Of a stretch of 64,000 nucleotides of DNA, positions 34,665 through 47,429 are shown one piece after another. Where the stretch lies: contig PYIU01000004.1 of assembly GCA_003415625.1 (NCBI GenBank), positions 1,798,001 through 1,862,000 on the forward strand. Direction: 5' to 3'. This DNA comes from Aquanectria penicillioides (lineage: Eukaryota > Ascomycota > Sordariomycetes > Hypocreales > Nectriaceae). The position numbers were made by a program, and so were the translations under genes. Each line of letters begins with the position of its first letter. Position 1 is the stretch's first letter. The notes under the pieces were generated by a model that had not been told where the DNA came from, did not search any database, and worked only from the letters and a program-made list of their open reading frames with translations.

Positions 34665-35229
34665 TTAGCAATCAATCCGCCCCAAGAAGACGGAATGGCG
34701 CGGAAGGCAACAATCGCAGAAGCGAGCTGTGTCCGGCAGAAGCGGTTGAGTTTTCCGGTTGATATTAATAGCGCTGGTCCAATGAGGGAAATATCCCCTC
34801 AGGGTAAAGCCGTTCTGCTCCCAAAACTGGACTGACATATGAGCGAGTAAGCACGAGGACAGCCGCGAGGAAATCCACCACGACTTGGATTGGCTCAAGC
34901 GACATGTAGGTACTCTGGTGTATGTCGAGGTATCATATGTCCTCGGCAGTGCCTCGGAGCCAAGACTATGGTATGGTGCAGGTGGCGGTGTCGGCTTGGT
35001 GCAGTGGTGTTCTTTTCTTAAAAGTTGCGAGATATGGGCCTCCAACTCCAATGCGTGAGGCCCAAAGGCCGGATCTGGACAGGGGATGAAAGAATCGCAA
35101 CCCGAGAATACATTTCCACTGTCACCAAGCCTTGGACGCCCGACGCGGCCGAGGCTTCCTCCCGCGCTTCGTCAGCCATGGCCAACGGGAAATGAAGCGC
35201 TGATGACTTGGGTCTGGTTCGCGATTGAG
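34665..35229 (-). pseudogene. GNAT acetyltransferase-like fragment with broken frame
   Basis: Read on the minus strand, three consecutive pieces fit the GNAT fold order: NREPDPSHQR (motif A region), MADEAREEASAASGVQGLVT plus VEMYSR (following helix and strand), and VQFWEQNGFTLRGYFPHW (the terminal Phe-Trp-x-x-Asn-Gly-Phe motif). The first two pieces are in different frames that overlap by one base near 35200; the third follows about 250 bp later, perhaps after an intron ending CATATGTCAG. The Gly-rich acetyl-CoA loop is poorly kept and no start is visible. It may be a decayed gene, or a live gene hidden by the one-base losses seen elsewhere. Confidence 0.35.
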
Positions 35230-38200
35230 CTAAAGCGAAGGCTCTGTCCGTGAGTGATGGAAGGCGGAGGACAGTAGGTAGCCGATACCAACGGCTAGGC
35301 AACGGAACAGAAGTACCTCAGCCCACAGAAAACTGGAGTGTCAACCATCCACCAGAGCATTAGCGGGATGTGGCGCAGCGCTGGCAGATGGTCTGTGAGG
35401 CGTGGGCGGACGACCAAAAGACTAGCGTGTGAAAGGGGGGTGGAGCAAGAAATGATGCCTTGGAGACAACGTCGCTGGCGGAAGGGTCACATTCCTTCGG
35501 GGTCTTCTTCAGACCTAGGCCCGATCAAGCTTTCCGCTGGGATGAGACCATTGGATAAGGGGAGGTGGCCTTGGCGCTGGTTATTGGGTCATGGTGATTG
35601 ATAGGACTTTGTAGCAAATGATACTGGTGAAAGGGAGGGGTGGGTGACTACGCGCGGGTGAGAAGTGAGGTGAGGCCGAGTGGAGGTTGAAGGTTGGAGG
35701 TCGGGAGAGGCACAAAACCTGGAAGCATGCAGCCGCGTGTGGCTCCCCGGACGAATGTGTAGAACTATACGGACGTAGTGCGTGCCCATGTGCAGGGAGC
35801 AAGCCACCATCTCGAATTTGTTGCTGAGGGCCTTCCTTCTACGTATAAGTTTGATCAGTGCAGTTGCCAATCAGCCAACCAGTTAGCCCGGCAAGAACGG
35901 CTGGCTGCCAAGGCAGTGCCTCCTTCCAAACCAGTTTGCTTCAACAGGAATCAAAAATAGAGAGACATCGAGGCACAGCTGGGCCAATGCGATGTGATCA
36001 TTATCGACATTCTTGCCGCAGATTTGATGGATTCGAGGCTCATCCTTTCATCACCATCATCGCCATCCACTTGGTCGTATTCCGCCCATAGCCATCTCAC
36101 CTCGCTCGCAGTAATTGTGCAGCACCTACCACCAACCACGACACGCATCACGCGGCAAGTGGGGGAAATAAGTCAACGGGGACTAAAGCCTATGGGGACT
36201 GGTACATCCAAGTCGTTGGCTCTAAAATGGACCGGATTACGCTGATGGGTTGAGAGGGAAATGATGGAACACCGCAGGGACCACATGGCCCCAACTCGAG
36301 AGAATCCATCCCGCATCTCGATGGCTCATCCAGACAGTGCCAACTCCATCTCCGTGCCATCCCAATCACCCAGAACACCTAGGCTTCTCTTTCCTGTCAC
36401 CCTCGTGCCCCCTTTCCCCCGTCGTGCCGGGGCATCCCAGGCTAGGAACCCGAGGCGAGAGAGGCTGGCAGCTGGCCAGGACAGGCACTGGACGTACGTT
36501 GGCGGGTAGGATTTGCAGGAGGCCATCCCCATCCACCCACACATCGTCCCATCTGCCCATCCTACCCACCCATCAATACGCTTCTGCGTGGTTTGTGAGG
36601 GTTTGCATCGCGCTGCAGGGGTGACAACGTGCTGCCTCCTGTCCTCCCGCTGGCCTAGCCACGAGGTGCTGCCCCACGGAGGTTCATCGACGTAGAAGAC
36701 GGTTTCCTCCGGTGCGTTTTGCCTTTCCATCCCATCAGATACCCAGTGACCGCAAATTCGGTTATTGTCAAGGGTCAGTGGTCGCGGTTGTTCTCTCAGT
36801 CGGCTACGTCTTCCGTTGCAGGACGCAATTCCTCGGGCCCACCAGGTGCCCCTTGCCCATCTCAGCTATGGCGATCGCGCAAACTGGTGACGACTCTCTT
36901 ACACTCAACCCCATCTGAATATCTCACGTCGCATTGGAACTCACATGGTTGGTGCTGCAGAGGCCTTGCCCAGTCTCTACAGAGTTCGCATGCCGTTGGA
37001 CGCGAGAAACCCGGTGCGTTGTTGACCCAAAACCTTAACCTACACCCCCGTCGGTGCCACTTGGGCACCCGTCCCCTGCTGGGCTTGGGGAGCTTGCCAT
37101 GGCAGCGGGCTCTTGCAAGGGTTCCCAAGCTCGAGGCCCCCTCTCCACTGCCCCGAGTTGACGGTGGCCTCCCCCCGGTCTCCCGCTCCGCATGGCCAAG
37201 GATTGACCGTTGCAACTTTATTCACCCTCCCCTGCTCACCACCTCTTTCAAGGAAGAGAAGCGGCTGGGTCGAGAGGAAACACGACTACTTGAGACAAAT
37301 GTGGTTGTCAAACATAACTGATTCCTCTGCGAGGTCCTCTCGGTATGTGCGTATTGTTCCCGTCGGCAATTTCGCCGCTCAATGGATTTTTGGTAAGGGA
37401 AGTCAGCACTCTGCTCATTGACTTACCTATCGCTGTAACAGTTACTTACCTAGTGTAATATCTAGGTTTTGTTGTGCCCACAAGGTTTGATTGCTGTTCC
37501 AAATCCATCAATTAAAACAAAGAGCAAACGACACCAGTGCTCGACTGAGTATAGGAAGAATGTAGGCCCTCATTGCCCACTCCTGTATCTCACATAGCGG
37601 CCTTGGTCCTGTAGTGTTTTGGAATAGTTATCAATACTGCAAGTTTACCCTATATTGAATATCAATCAGCCTTTCTGCGAAGACCACACTCCCCTGTTCA
37701 AGTTTGTTTGTATTCCTAGCGTAGCCTTGCGTGGTTGTGCCTTAGTGTCGCCAAGGGCCAAGTCGATCCTGCCAGACTGTGAACCCAGAGACCACCCCTG
37801 CGAGAACAACATTAGAAAACAAGTTCCAGAGTGTGGCCCAGAAAACAGAACCTCAGTACAGGGAGTAAAGAAAAAAAAAAATTCACCGAAGCCATATCAT
37901 TGGATCCCAAACCTGGCAAGTACTCTCGGGGGGCATGAATTGGACGATTTAACTAAGAGAAGGACGGGAAGATGTCGATGAACCCTAGCGGGAAACCCGG
38001 AGATGATGGGTGAGCCGGAAGTCATCCTGGTGGCACACCTGAATCCAACCTGATTCGAATGGTTCCCATGAGCGTAAATGACCATTCAGCACTGACACCC
38101 AGTTTGCTTTTTCTACCACCCCATTCTCCGGGCTATGCAATCCCCCTCGTCCCGGCTTTCTTCTGCGAACACATGAAGATGAGCACAATGTTTCTCCATC

Positions 38201-40374
38201 TTCGACACGACTTAGAGCCTGGAAGACATCGCCCACTTGTGGCTGGCAGTCTTAGTCAAGGCAACGCCACCCACGCAACCCGCGCCGCCGATGTCTTGAA
38301 CTGAGGCAGCAGAGGCTGTGGACCTGACATGTTTCACTAACTTACCCATACTCGCCATTCCCCTCGCGCCCGGGCAAGCGCCAGGCGCTGCCTGCGTAGG
38401 CACTTCATGTGGGCGTGCCTGCGGCTCTTACCCTTGCTGATCCCCTGGTCCCATCTGTTGTTCCATCTCTGGCCTCGTTGCACCCGCTTCATTGTGACTT
38501 ATGGTGCTTGGAGGGAAGGTATGATATGCACAAGGAGGTAGGCAGTAAGCATGTATCCAAAGGAAGCAGGTACACATGCAAACGCTCGAGCGAGACATGG
38601 TCAAGTAGCCCGTTCGAGTGAGACCTCGAGCCTACTCATTCCCACCATCTTCCACCTTCCATCGAGTCCACATCCCGCACTCCCGCACTTCTTATCCCTG
38701 CATTGCAGCTGCGGCATCTTCTCTGTGGCCCGGCCTCCCCTTCCTCACCCTCCAAAAAAACCAAACCTTGCCCATGTTCAGCTCGTCGCATCAATTCTAG
38801 CAACGGTGTTACCAGGACCAGATCAAATCTGTCGTCAACGACTCCCCACCGTACCCACGCGCCACCAATTCATCCGAACCTCGCCGGCTTTGAGCGCCGC
38901 AGCCAGCCACTAAGCCTTGCGCAACCCCCCCAGCTTGGAACCAACCGCTGGGATTTTGTATCTCCAGCTTGTCTGACATTGCGAACAATGACGAGCTAGC
39001 TAGGTTCGATCGATCCGAGAAACCAACCACTTTACGATCCTAGACTTTTAGTCCATGAGCGAACTGGTGTTTATCTGAGAACAATATCGAGGTCCACCAG
39101 TTCGGACATGGTCTAAATCACTGCCAGGCCTCCCCATCCTCTCTGAACTGCCATCCATAGTGAACGCCTTGGCGCCTGTCTTTCCGGCGGAGTTGCTAAT
39201 GGTGAGCTACAGCAAAAGACCTATCTAGGCAGCTTGAATATTCAACTTAGCCTGAGCCGCGGGTTGTCAATCTTCACGGCTACGATTGCGCCGCGCTGCG
39301 CCTCGGCCGTTGACATTTTTGGCCCATCACCAGTCCCTGACGATTTCCGAGTAGGGGCTCCCCTGGCCTGCAGCACCCATATTTCCGTGGCGTTGGGCCG
39401 GGATTAGCGCTGACCCAAATCATTGACAGACAACGGTTCCACCATGAGGAACAATCCACGCCAGGATCAGAGCGTGTCGTGTGCCAACGGTCCACCAAGA
39501 TTCAGCGAGTAACCCACCTAACCACACCCTCCTATTGCTTCCTAGCCCCCTGCCTGCGCGTGGCCGCCATATGGGCCTCTCCTCCCCTCTCGCGATCGCG
39601 GCCAGGGATATGTAGATAGACTTGGTTAACACGACATTTCCTTTCACATGGTCGTGCCATCAGCTCCAGTACTGATGGTCCGCTGCCCACTCACTGCCCC
39701 TGGCCCTCCGCGCTTAACTTTTCTGGGCTCGGCGTCTGGATCATCGCCGAGGACAAAACGTCGGCGTTGCAGCTAACGAGGGGTTGTGCTGAGGTGCCGA
39801 TTATTCGGAATCTGCCCCCCCCTTTACACAGGCCCTGGCCTGACCAAGACGTTGTCGCCCCAGGCTGTGGGTAGGTATATCTTGCAGGGCCGCGCTGCCT
39901 TGACCTCTCAACATCGTTCTCACAGACGCCCCATCCCAGCTAGCCAAGCCCTGGCCGTCTCTCTGACCACTTGCCAGCCCAGCCTGCCAGCGCACGCACT
40001 CCAACACTAAAAGGTGTGTTTTGCTTCCCGAGTCCATCCTTGCCAGCTTTTGCTTCCGTGCATTCGATTCTCCAAGGAAAACCACCAGGCTTGCACGAAC
40101 TGACCAGGAAGCCAGGTGCAACCACGCTCGAGCTGCATCTTCTTTGACCTCCCCACAACCATTCTTGCACTCTGCGACAGGGCTCACTGCCTTTCTGATC
40201 CCGGGACGGCTGCAACTCCAACCACATCTCAAGACCAACTTTGCGCAACGGCCCGAGTTTTCGGAACCAGCACGTGGAAGACGTTACGACCTACCTATTC
40301 GATTGTATCATTTTTTCACGGCGGTGGCATACTTTGAAGTCAACCAATATTTTACCAAACCCCAGGACAGGCAA

Positions 40375-41110
40375 GTAAGTCTGGTCAAGCGTGCTTCTTT
40401 TCCTACTTATTTCCATCCATTGCCCCATACATACACACGTTGTCTCATTCCCTCCGCACCAATCTCTCCGAGACGCGTTGGCAAAATGGCGTTCAAGTCC
40501 CGCGACAAACGTCGTGTTCGTGTTTCAATATTGGATGGACTTTTTGCGCGGTCCAATTTTGGACCCGCATCTGATTGCTACGTATCATTCAGTGGCCCCC
40601 TTATTATTGCAACCATGGTGTGGTTGTTTCCTATTACCATTTTCCCGTTTGTGGGATGTGATTTCGCGAACTAGGCGCATTTTTCAACTCGTCACACCCA
40701 CGAGACTAACTTTTCGACTTGCCTTCTTCTTCTTCTAGGATCAAGCAGCCAGTGTCCGTGTTTCAGACCCGATCCGCCACGTCCGGCCTAGTCTGATGAT
40801 TTTGACTAGCCTCGCCTTCGACCAACAGCTTCTCGCACCTTAAAAGAACTCGCTCGGGTAAGTCGCTTGCGTCAAGTACTCGATCCTTCCCTGCCAACTC
40901 AGGCGCGAAACCTGAAAGCTGCGCCTTGCCAACGATCTCGGTTGGCGGGAATTTTCTGGAGCTTGGGGCACACGGCTGATAGAGGATCTGAAATCACGCC
41001 ACCTTGCTCTCACCTACAACGAACATCCTGGTAGAGCAACACCCACTCATTCGGCTCTCCAAAAACTAAGCTTTAGTTGGAACGACAGTTTGCTAACGCT
41101 CGTGGCATAG
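40375..41110 (+). other. Candidate 5' UTR introns of the medA/REN1-type gene
   Basis: Two consecutive introns are suggested by sequence: 40375-40738 (donor GTAAGT, branch ACTAAC, acceptor TTCTTCTAG) and 40858-41110 (donor GTAAGT, branch GCTAAC 12 nt before the acceptor GGCATAG). The exon between them (40739-40857) has no long frame, as expected for a leader. Together they lead to an exon with an ATG at 41148. Confidence 0.45.
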
Positions 41111-41216
41111 GAGAACCGTTGGCCGACTTCGTCAGCACGCAGCTCCCATGACCGTCAACATGTCAGCGCATCGACAGGTCCCTGGCCACTACAAGGAGGA
41201 TCATGTGGCGAATTCC
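41111..41216 (+). other. Candidate distal first coding exon of the medA/REN1-type gene
   Basis: An ATG at 41148 opens 23 codons (MTVNMSAHRQVPGHYKEDHV, ANS) ending in phase 0 at a perfect donor GTAAGT (41217). The best downstream acceptor in the same phase is at 44356 (TACTAAT branch, CTCTATGCAG), which joins it to the Gln/His-rich exon at 44357. That implies an intron of 3140 nt, very long for a fungus; small unseen exons may lie in between. Confidence 0.45.
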
Positions 41217-44200
41217 GTAAGTCAGCATTTCCTTTCTCTTCTGGGCCACCTCTGTAGGACCAGCTTCTCTTTGACAACAACCTGTTCTATCTCTATCAAA
41301 CGCGGCAACGAAGAACCGCGTAGCGCCTAGGGTCGCGTCGTGGATAATACCTGGAAATTTTAGCCTCAAGTGAGGACATTAAGTGGACGGCGCGAAAAGG
41401 CCCCGGGAATACCAGCATTTCGACATCTGTCCCGTCAAAAATGCCTGTCGCAAGCTTGACCCGGTCAGGACTCGAGAAGTGGGCTGAGCAGGGTACGTCC
41501 CGTTTCACCAATGCCCGGGCGCCCGCATGGAACAGGGGGAGGGTGGACCAACCCGACGTGGTACTCGCGCCGACTCGGAAGTTGGGGGAAGCAGGCTGAA
41601 GCGGGACGTTGCAGTGCATCCGCATCAGCTTCAAGGCCGCAAAGTCAGGTCGTTGGAAAGTCTAGCAGCCTGGCTCCTGCATGCAATGCACTAGCCACAC
41701 TGTACGAAATCACGCCGGGCGCTGGCCAAGCACGAAATCAGCGCTGATCCGGTCGCCTCTTGCTGAGTGGCAGAGAGGTAAGGCGGCGTATGCACGGCCA
41801 GAGGCGAGCATTGGATTTGGAGGAGTAGGGAACCACCGAATTCGAAACAGCCGTCATTGACGGACGCAAGGCTGGCAGCCCAACCACAACCGCCATCTGC
41901 ACATGTCCATCCACATTTAGACGCAAATCTCATTAACGGCATGCTTGGACCGTTGGAGAGGACCGTCCTCGTGGTGGTGGAAGACAACTCGGAACACGGA
42001 CGCCTTACTTAGCTAAGAAACCGACGTTGGAGGCGAGAAGCGGCCGAAGATGAGCCAGCACCAGACAGTGGAGCTTTGGCATTGTCGAGCGCACGCTATC
42101 CCGTGGTGGGAGCCGGCGGCGTTGTTTTCCCCAGTGGGGCAATCAAACATTCTCCAATGGCAGGACCAGTTGGCGACCACCGGGCCCCTCTGATTCAGAA
42201 TTTAGGGGCGTGCCACTGGGGAAACGGTTACGAAAGCATGAGAGACCGGCAGCGGGACGCGACCAGTGCGTGTCAGTGTCCTGGGCAAGCTCCGAGCATG
42301 ATGAGCATGAGCCATGGCCATGAGCGCCAAAATGGACCAGGCCATGCGATTCCATGCGAATGCGATGTGATACTGTGTCGCTCCCTCCCAATACAGAACA
42401 GAACATGCCACGCCATGCTCTGAAGCGGAGACGCGCGGGGCTGGCCTCGAGTGAGAGAATCGACAAGCCGACCAGGCTAGGCAAAGCTCAGAGCCGTTGG
42501 GCGTAGCCGCGAGCCCGGGGGTTCGTCTGTTCAGCCGGCCGCGCGGGCACGTATCCTGTACTCGGAACTGGTACTTGTTCTGTCGAGGATGAGCGTCGCG
42601 TCGGTGGCCCGGTTTGCTCCCGCCTTGCGTTGCCTCTGCGGTGCCTTTGCGGTACGGTACGGTGCGTTGCGCGTCAATTGGAGCCCAAGTTTCCGTCGGT
42701 CCATTTTTGGGAGGTGGGTCATCGTTGAGCCAGCGTTGAGCCAGCGTGGAACCAGTGTGAGCAGCCAGGGGACATCGTGAGGGGAGGGGCATGGGTCTAT
42801 GGCGTCCTAGATGGGTCCATGAGCCCATGGTTACCCACACCGCCTGTGGCCAAAATAGGAGCCAAGGAAAAGCCAATCCCGGCGGAATCCTGGTCCTTTG
42901 GCTAGCCCCGGCTCTGAAGTGCCCCATTGGGCAGCTGCTCCTTGTCGGGCGTGCTGGTGAGGCGGCCATTGGCCACTTAATCAAACCCAGCCGACCCCTG
43001 TCACGTTTCTTCCATGCGTTGTCCACCCCAGTCTCTCCTTGTCTCGTTTGACTGCCTGGTCTTCGAAGAAGAGTGGTAGTAGTGGTGGTGGTGATGATGA
43101 TGGTGCTGCTGATGATGGCCTTCCATCCCATCCCATCATCCACCCATACGCCCACCCATGAATCCAACCGCCCCCCCGAGCCTTCATCAGCTTCCACCCG
43201 CAATTACCCACACCCCCTCAACCCCCCATCCATACCCGCCACCCCTATTTTGCCCTCTCCCACACCCATCTTCCCGAAGGCCGTGGTCTGTCTGTCTTGT
43301 GGTGTGTCTGCTGTCTCTAGACTCATCAGATTCTCTGCTCTGACGAGGCGTGGATTCCCGAAGTAGCCCACTCCACACACACCACTTCCTACGGACTCAC
43401 CACACCCCCTGGTCAGGCGTGGCCTGCGAGTTGCAGGAGAGCACCAGCAAGTAAAAAGGTTCCGGGGAACTCGTCGATACTCTCGACATTTCACCGTTGT
43501 CCACCGCTTTGCTGCGCTCTCATCCCAAGTAATTCATGCTCCGAGATCCCTGTGACAGGGGGTCTTTGCGCGCTGGCCAGCAGCACTACTCCATATCAGA
43601 ACCATTTTTTCCCGTTTCTCTGTCCGCTCCTCTCTCCTCTAATAACCCTGGACGGGCCTGAACTATACCTGGCACTTGTCCTTTCACCTGCCAAACCCTC
43701 CACCTCCTGTCTCCTGAGCTCCATCCCATCCCATCCCATCCTAATCCATTTGCCCATCTTTTCATACCCACTCCAGATCATACCTTGCCTCCCATCCCCA
43801 TAATCTTGGTTCAAATACCCGCTCCCCTGCTCCCCTTCGTCTGCCCCCCCGTCGCCCGTCTGGCACACCCATCCTCCGATCGATCTCGCCTTCTTTCCGC
43901 TCCAAGGCCTGCTTTTTCGTGTCTGTTTCCTTCGCGTCCTCAGGCTCACGAGCTGCATCGGCGTCAAACCTAAGACCAAGAGGAAAGGAAATTGGCCTAG
44001 CTGGCTGCCTCCTCACTATCCGCTCGTTTTTTTCTCCTCATAAGAACGGCCAACCAACTAGCTAAGCGGTATTGCCACCCCCCCGTCGCGTCTTGCTCTT
44101 ATTCCCCCGTCTTTTTCTCTCGTAGTCCGCGAGAACCGGGTTGCTTTATCATCATTGCCGCTCCGAGCCTAGCCCGCCTCACCCGTGCAATCCTAGTCCT

Positions 44201-44350
44201 CTCACAGGGGATGTCCACTTAACCACCTCCCCAGACCCAGCGCCGTCAAGGGGAAAATAAAACACCAACGCGTCCGACTTCGTGCTATTTTTCACTTTGC
44301 TGCCCATAGAGCTTCTTCACGTCTATGGTTTACTAATGGGTCTTCTCTCT

Positions 44351-47300
44351 ATGCAGCATCATCCGCAGCACCAGCAACAGGGTCCGCCGCCTTCCCAACA
44401 CCTGCAGCAGCACTCGCGACCCCCGAGTATCGTTCACCCAGCAGCATCAGGCCCAGGCACACCCACCACCGCAGCAACACCAAGGCGCGTACTCGTCAAC
44501 ACACTCGCTTCCTCAAGCATATCAAGCCGGCGGCCAGACCACCAGCAACCAGGACAGCCTCAACTACTACAGTCACCCAAGCCCCTACAGTACTCCCGGT
44601 GCCACCAGCGGATACACGTCCGCAGGTATGTCCTCACCCTCGCTGCTACCTCCAGTGGCTTTCGCGTCGCAATTTTCCAGAGCTGATGAGATGTGTCGCG
44701 CAGATACCTCCGAAATGATGGCCGCAGCACAAATGCCGAGACCCCCCTACCCTCCTATGTCCTACCATACGCCCCAATCAAACTCTCCAGCTTCCGTCGC
44801 CTCTCCTTCCCAACATGACCAGCACAGAAGCATTTACGGCCAGCCGCCGTCGCAGCATCTGCAGCAGTCAATGTACTACCCTCAAAACCAGTACCAGCCC
44901 ATGCCTCCCCAGGCGACCGCTTCTCCCTATGCGCAGCACGCGCCGCACCCCCAGCAGTCTATGACCTCTCAACCCAACATGATGATGTCGCAGACTGCGC
45001 CGCAGAACCAGATGACCCAGCACGCAGCTCAACACGCCCACGCCGGCATGACTGGAAGCCCTCGGCCCAAGATCGAACCTCAGGTCCCTCTTCAGCTCCA
45101 AAAGCCCCAGTCTTCGCCCATGGCCCAAGCTCACCACCCCCAGAATGGTGCTCAACTTCAGAGTCCCGGAAACGCTGCCCCCGGTGTGAACCCGAATGCT
45201 GCCCCGGGGCCAATTCCGGCAACAACCCCTCTGGTGGTCCGACAGGACGGTAACGGTGTGCAGTGGATCGCATTCGAGTACTCGAGGGATCGAGTGAAGA
45301 TGGAGTACACAATCCGCTGCGATGTTGAGTCTGTCAACATTGATGAGCTCTCTCCCGAGTTCAAGCAGGAAAACTGCGTCTACCCGCGAGCCTGCTGCCC
45401 CAAGGAGCAGTACCGTGGCAACCGCTTGATGTATGAGACTGACTGCAACCGGGTTGGATGGGCGCTTGCACAGCTTAATATTCCCCTGCGCGGCAAGCGA
45501 GGTCTGATTCAACGAGCTGTCGATAGCTGGCGCAACAGCAACCAGGATCCTCGACTTCGAAGCCGACGAGTGCGACGAATGGCTAAGATGAACAACCGAA
45601 AGCAAGTGCAGGCATCGCCGCATCCCGGCGCTACTCACATGCCTGGTCCTAGCGGACCTTCAGGGATGCCTGGTGCTCCTGGTCCTATGGGACCTGCTCC
45701 CACCATGGGCAAGCCTGGCCTCGGTAGCATGGGTCAACCGATGCACCACCACCACGCGGGAGCGCATCCCGATGGCACCGCCCAGGGCGGAGGAGACGAA
45801 GTTGGTATGTTCCACCAGATGTGATTTTAAGAACCCTCGCATCTGCGTTTGCAGAACTTGCTTTGCACTCCCACGCCTCAACACCTCATCTAACATCATC
45901 ACCATCCTAACTCCACAAACTGCTTTATCCGACAAATGTTGTGTTGATTAATTGATACCAAAACTCCCTTTTCCCTTGTCTCACAAAATTTCCCTTGCAC
46001 ATGTTCATACCTGTGGTCCTGTTTTTATTTTTCTGTTTTGTTGCGTTTTGATGTTTGGGAATGGGTTTGCTACCTCCTTATTGTCGTTGTTAAATAGCAC
46101 GGGTCGACATCACTTACTGCACCGCCATCTATACAGCATGCCGCAGTGGCACGAGGGGTCACCAGGAACTCTTTTTGTTTGGCACAGTTCTGTACATTAC
46201 CATAAAGTCGCACACAGTTGCTGCCCGCTGTTAGTTGTTTGCTTTGCTGCTGGGTTTACGCGACTCCTAGACGAGTTCAATCTGCCTTCTGGCCTCATTA
46301 AGTTGCATAGCCGTCGGCTTCAGTCTGGTTTTCAGACCACGCACATGTTTGGGAGGTGTTTGATCGCCTCCCTTGTTTGCTTTGCTTTGCTTGTTATCCC
46401 GGGAGTTGGAACTCCCTCGTCTGTCTGAGTTTGATCATGTCTGCATTTGCTGGTTTCGGACCACACCCCCATCGCACCTCACTTCACCACACAAATCACC
46501 ACCATCCACTCTGTAAACTGTCAGAAGAGAGATGAGCTAACGCGGTGGCATCTAGGCGATGGCGATTCTTACGAGCACCATCACCACCAGGCTCCCACTG
46601 CTCAAACTCCGTCTGGCGCTAGCGACGACGTGAGACCTGCTCACGTGTTCACTGGATATAACAATCAACCGTATCCCGCTAGTGGCCCCATGTCTCACAT
46701 GGCTCCCCACGCCGGCAACGCTGTTTCTGCTAAGCGCCACAGTCGCTCTGATGAGCCCAATGATCTCTTTCCCGATATTCCAGAAGCTAAGAAGCGCAAG
46801 TTTATCCTTGTAGAGGACAACGTCCGGGGTTCTCGTCTCCGTGTGCGCGTCACCCTTGAGGGTGTCGACACCAACGAGATCCCTGATAGCTTCCGAAAAG
46901 GAGCCAGTTGCTTCCCGCGTAGCTACTTCCCTCGTGAGATGCAGAGTCCTCCCCCCAGTGCTACCGGATCTCGCTTCTTCGAGGATGACCAGGATGACGA
47001 TGGCATTGAAGAGACCGAGGGTCGCGATGCCAGTCGCCGTGGCGCCAACCGCAACGGTAAGGAGATGGCCAAGGTCCCCATGGGCGAATCTCAAGGCGAG
47101 ATTGCTATCCCTCGCATGAAGAAGAGCACTCGTGGCAAGGAGGTTCGACTCAATGACCTCGGTTACCGTATGGCTTGGCTCCAGAGTCGTGTCTTTGCTG
47201 GTCGAACTGTCTTCCTCCAGCGTGCCTGTAAGTTGACCATCAGCCCGGCGACGCTTTGAACGGAAACTCACAAATAAATCTAGTGGACTGCTACCGCAAC

Positions 47301-47429
47301 AAGACTCGTGCTGCCATTGAGAGCATTATGCAGGACGTCAAGACTGTCGCGCCTCACTACGAGACCCGCGTCGGCAAGCGTCGCTGGAACGAGAGGATGC
47401 GCCGTGGAGAGAAGAAGGACGACGAATAA
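44351..47429 (+). CDS. medA/REN1/acon-3-type regulator of conidiogenesis
   Basis: Exons are 44357-44625, 44704-45804, 46556-47227 and 47284-47429, with introns of 78, 751 and 56 nt. Translation starts either at ATG 44351 (MQHHPQHQQQ) or at the distal exon 41148, giving about 751 residues. The N-terminal half is Gln/Pro/His-rich. Residues encoded at about 45230-45600 form the conserved block (GVQWIAFEYSRDRVKMEYTI, NCVYPRACCPKEQYRGNRL, GLIQRAVDSWRN) that I associate with Aspergillus MedA, Fusarium REN1 and Neurospora ACON-3 (catalogued, I believe, as DUF8032). A second conserved block (AKKRKFILVEDNVRGSRLRV and on) begins with a nuclear-localisation-like AKKRK. These are nuclear regulators of conidiophore development. 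One extra C in 44437-44439 breaks the frame between SIVH and QQHQAQAHPPPQQ. The large upstream region and long introns suit a tightly regulated developmental gene. Confidence 0.88.

Larger units (their letters stand above)
27951..41147. other. Gene-poor region of about 13 kb
   Basis: No intact gene is supported from 27951 to 41147. Composition is ordinary, not strongly A/T-rich, so there is no sign of heavy repeat-induced point mutation, and I see no long repeats or transposase or reverse-transcriptase motifs. The stretch contains coding-like tracts with broken frames (28193-28539 plus, 28575-28826 minus, 34665-35229 minus). Pyrimidine-rich segments at about 38610-38760 and 39900-40300 may be promoter and leader of the regulator gene downstream. 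Confidence 0.55.

Noticed and set aside
42202..43203. 333-codon minus-strand open frame inside the long candidate intron of the medA-type gene
   Set aside because: It includes a translated microsatellite (poly-Thr/Ile from GGT/GAT repeats), shows no fold-like segments and overlaps simple repeats; probably chance.
45952..46428. 158-codon frame in the 751-nt intron of the regulator
   Set aside because: Lies wholly inside a T-rich intron with clear donor and acceptor, and its hydrophobic composition simply reflects the T-richness.
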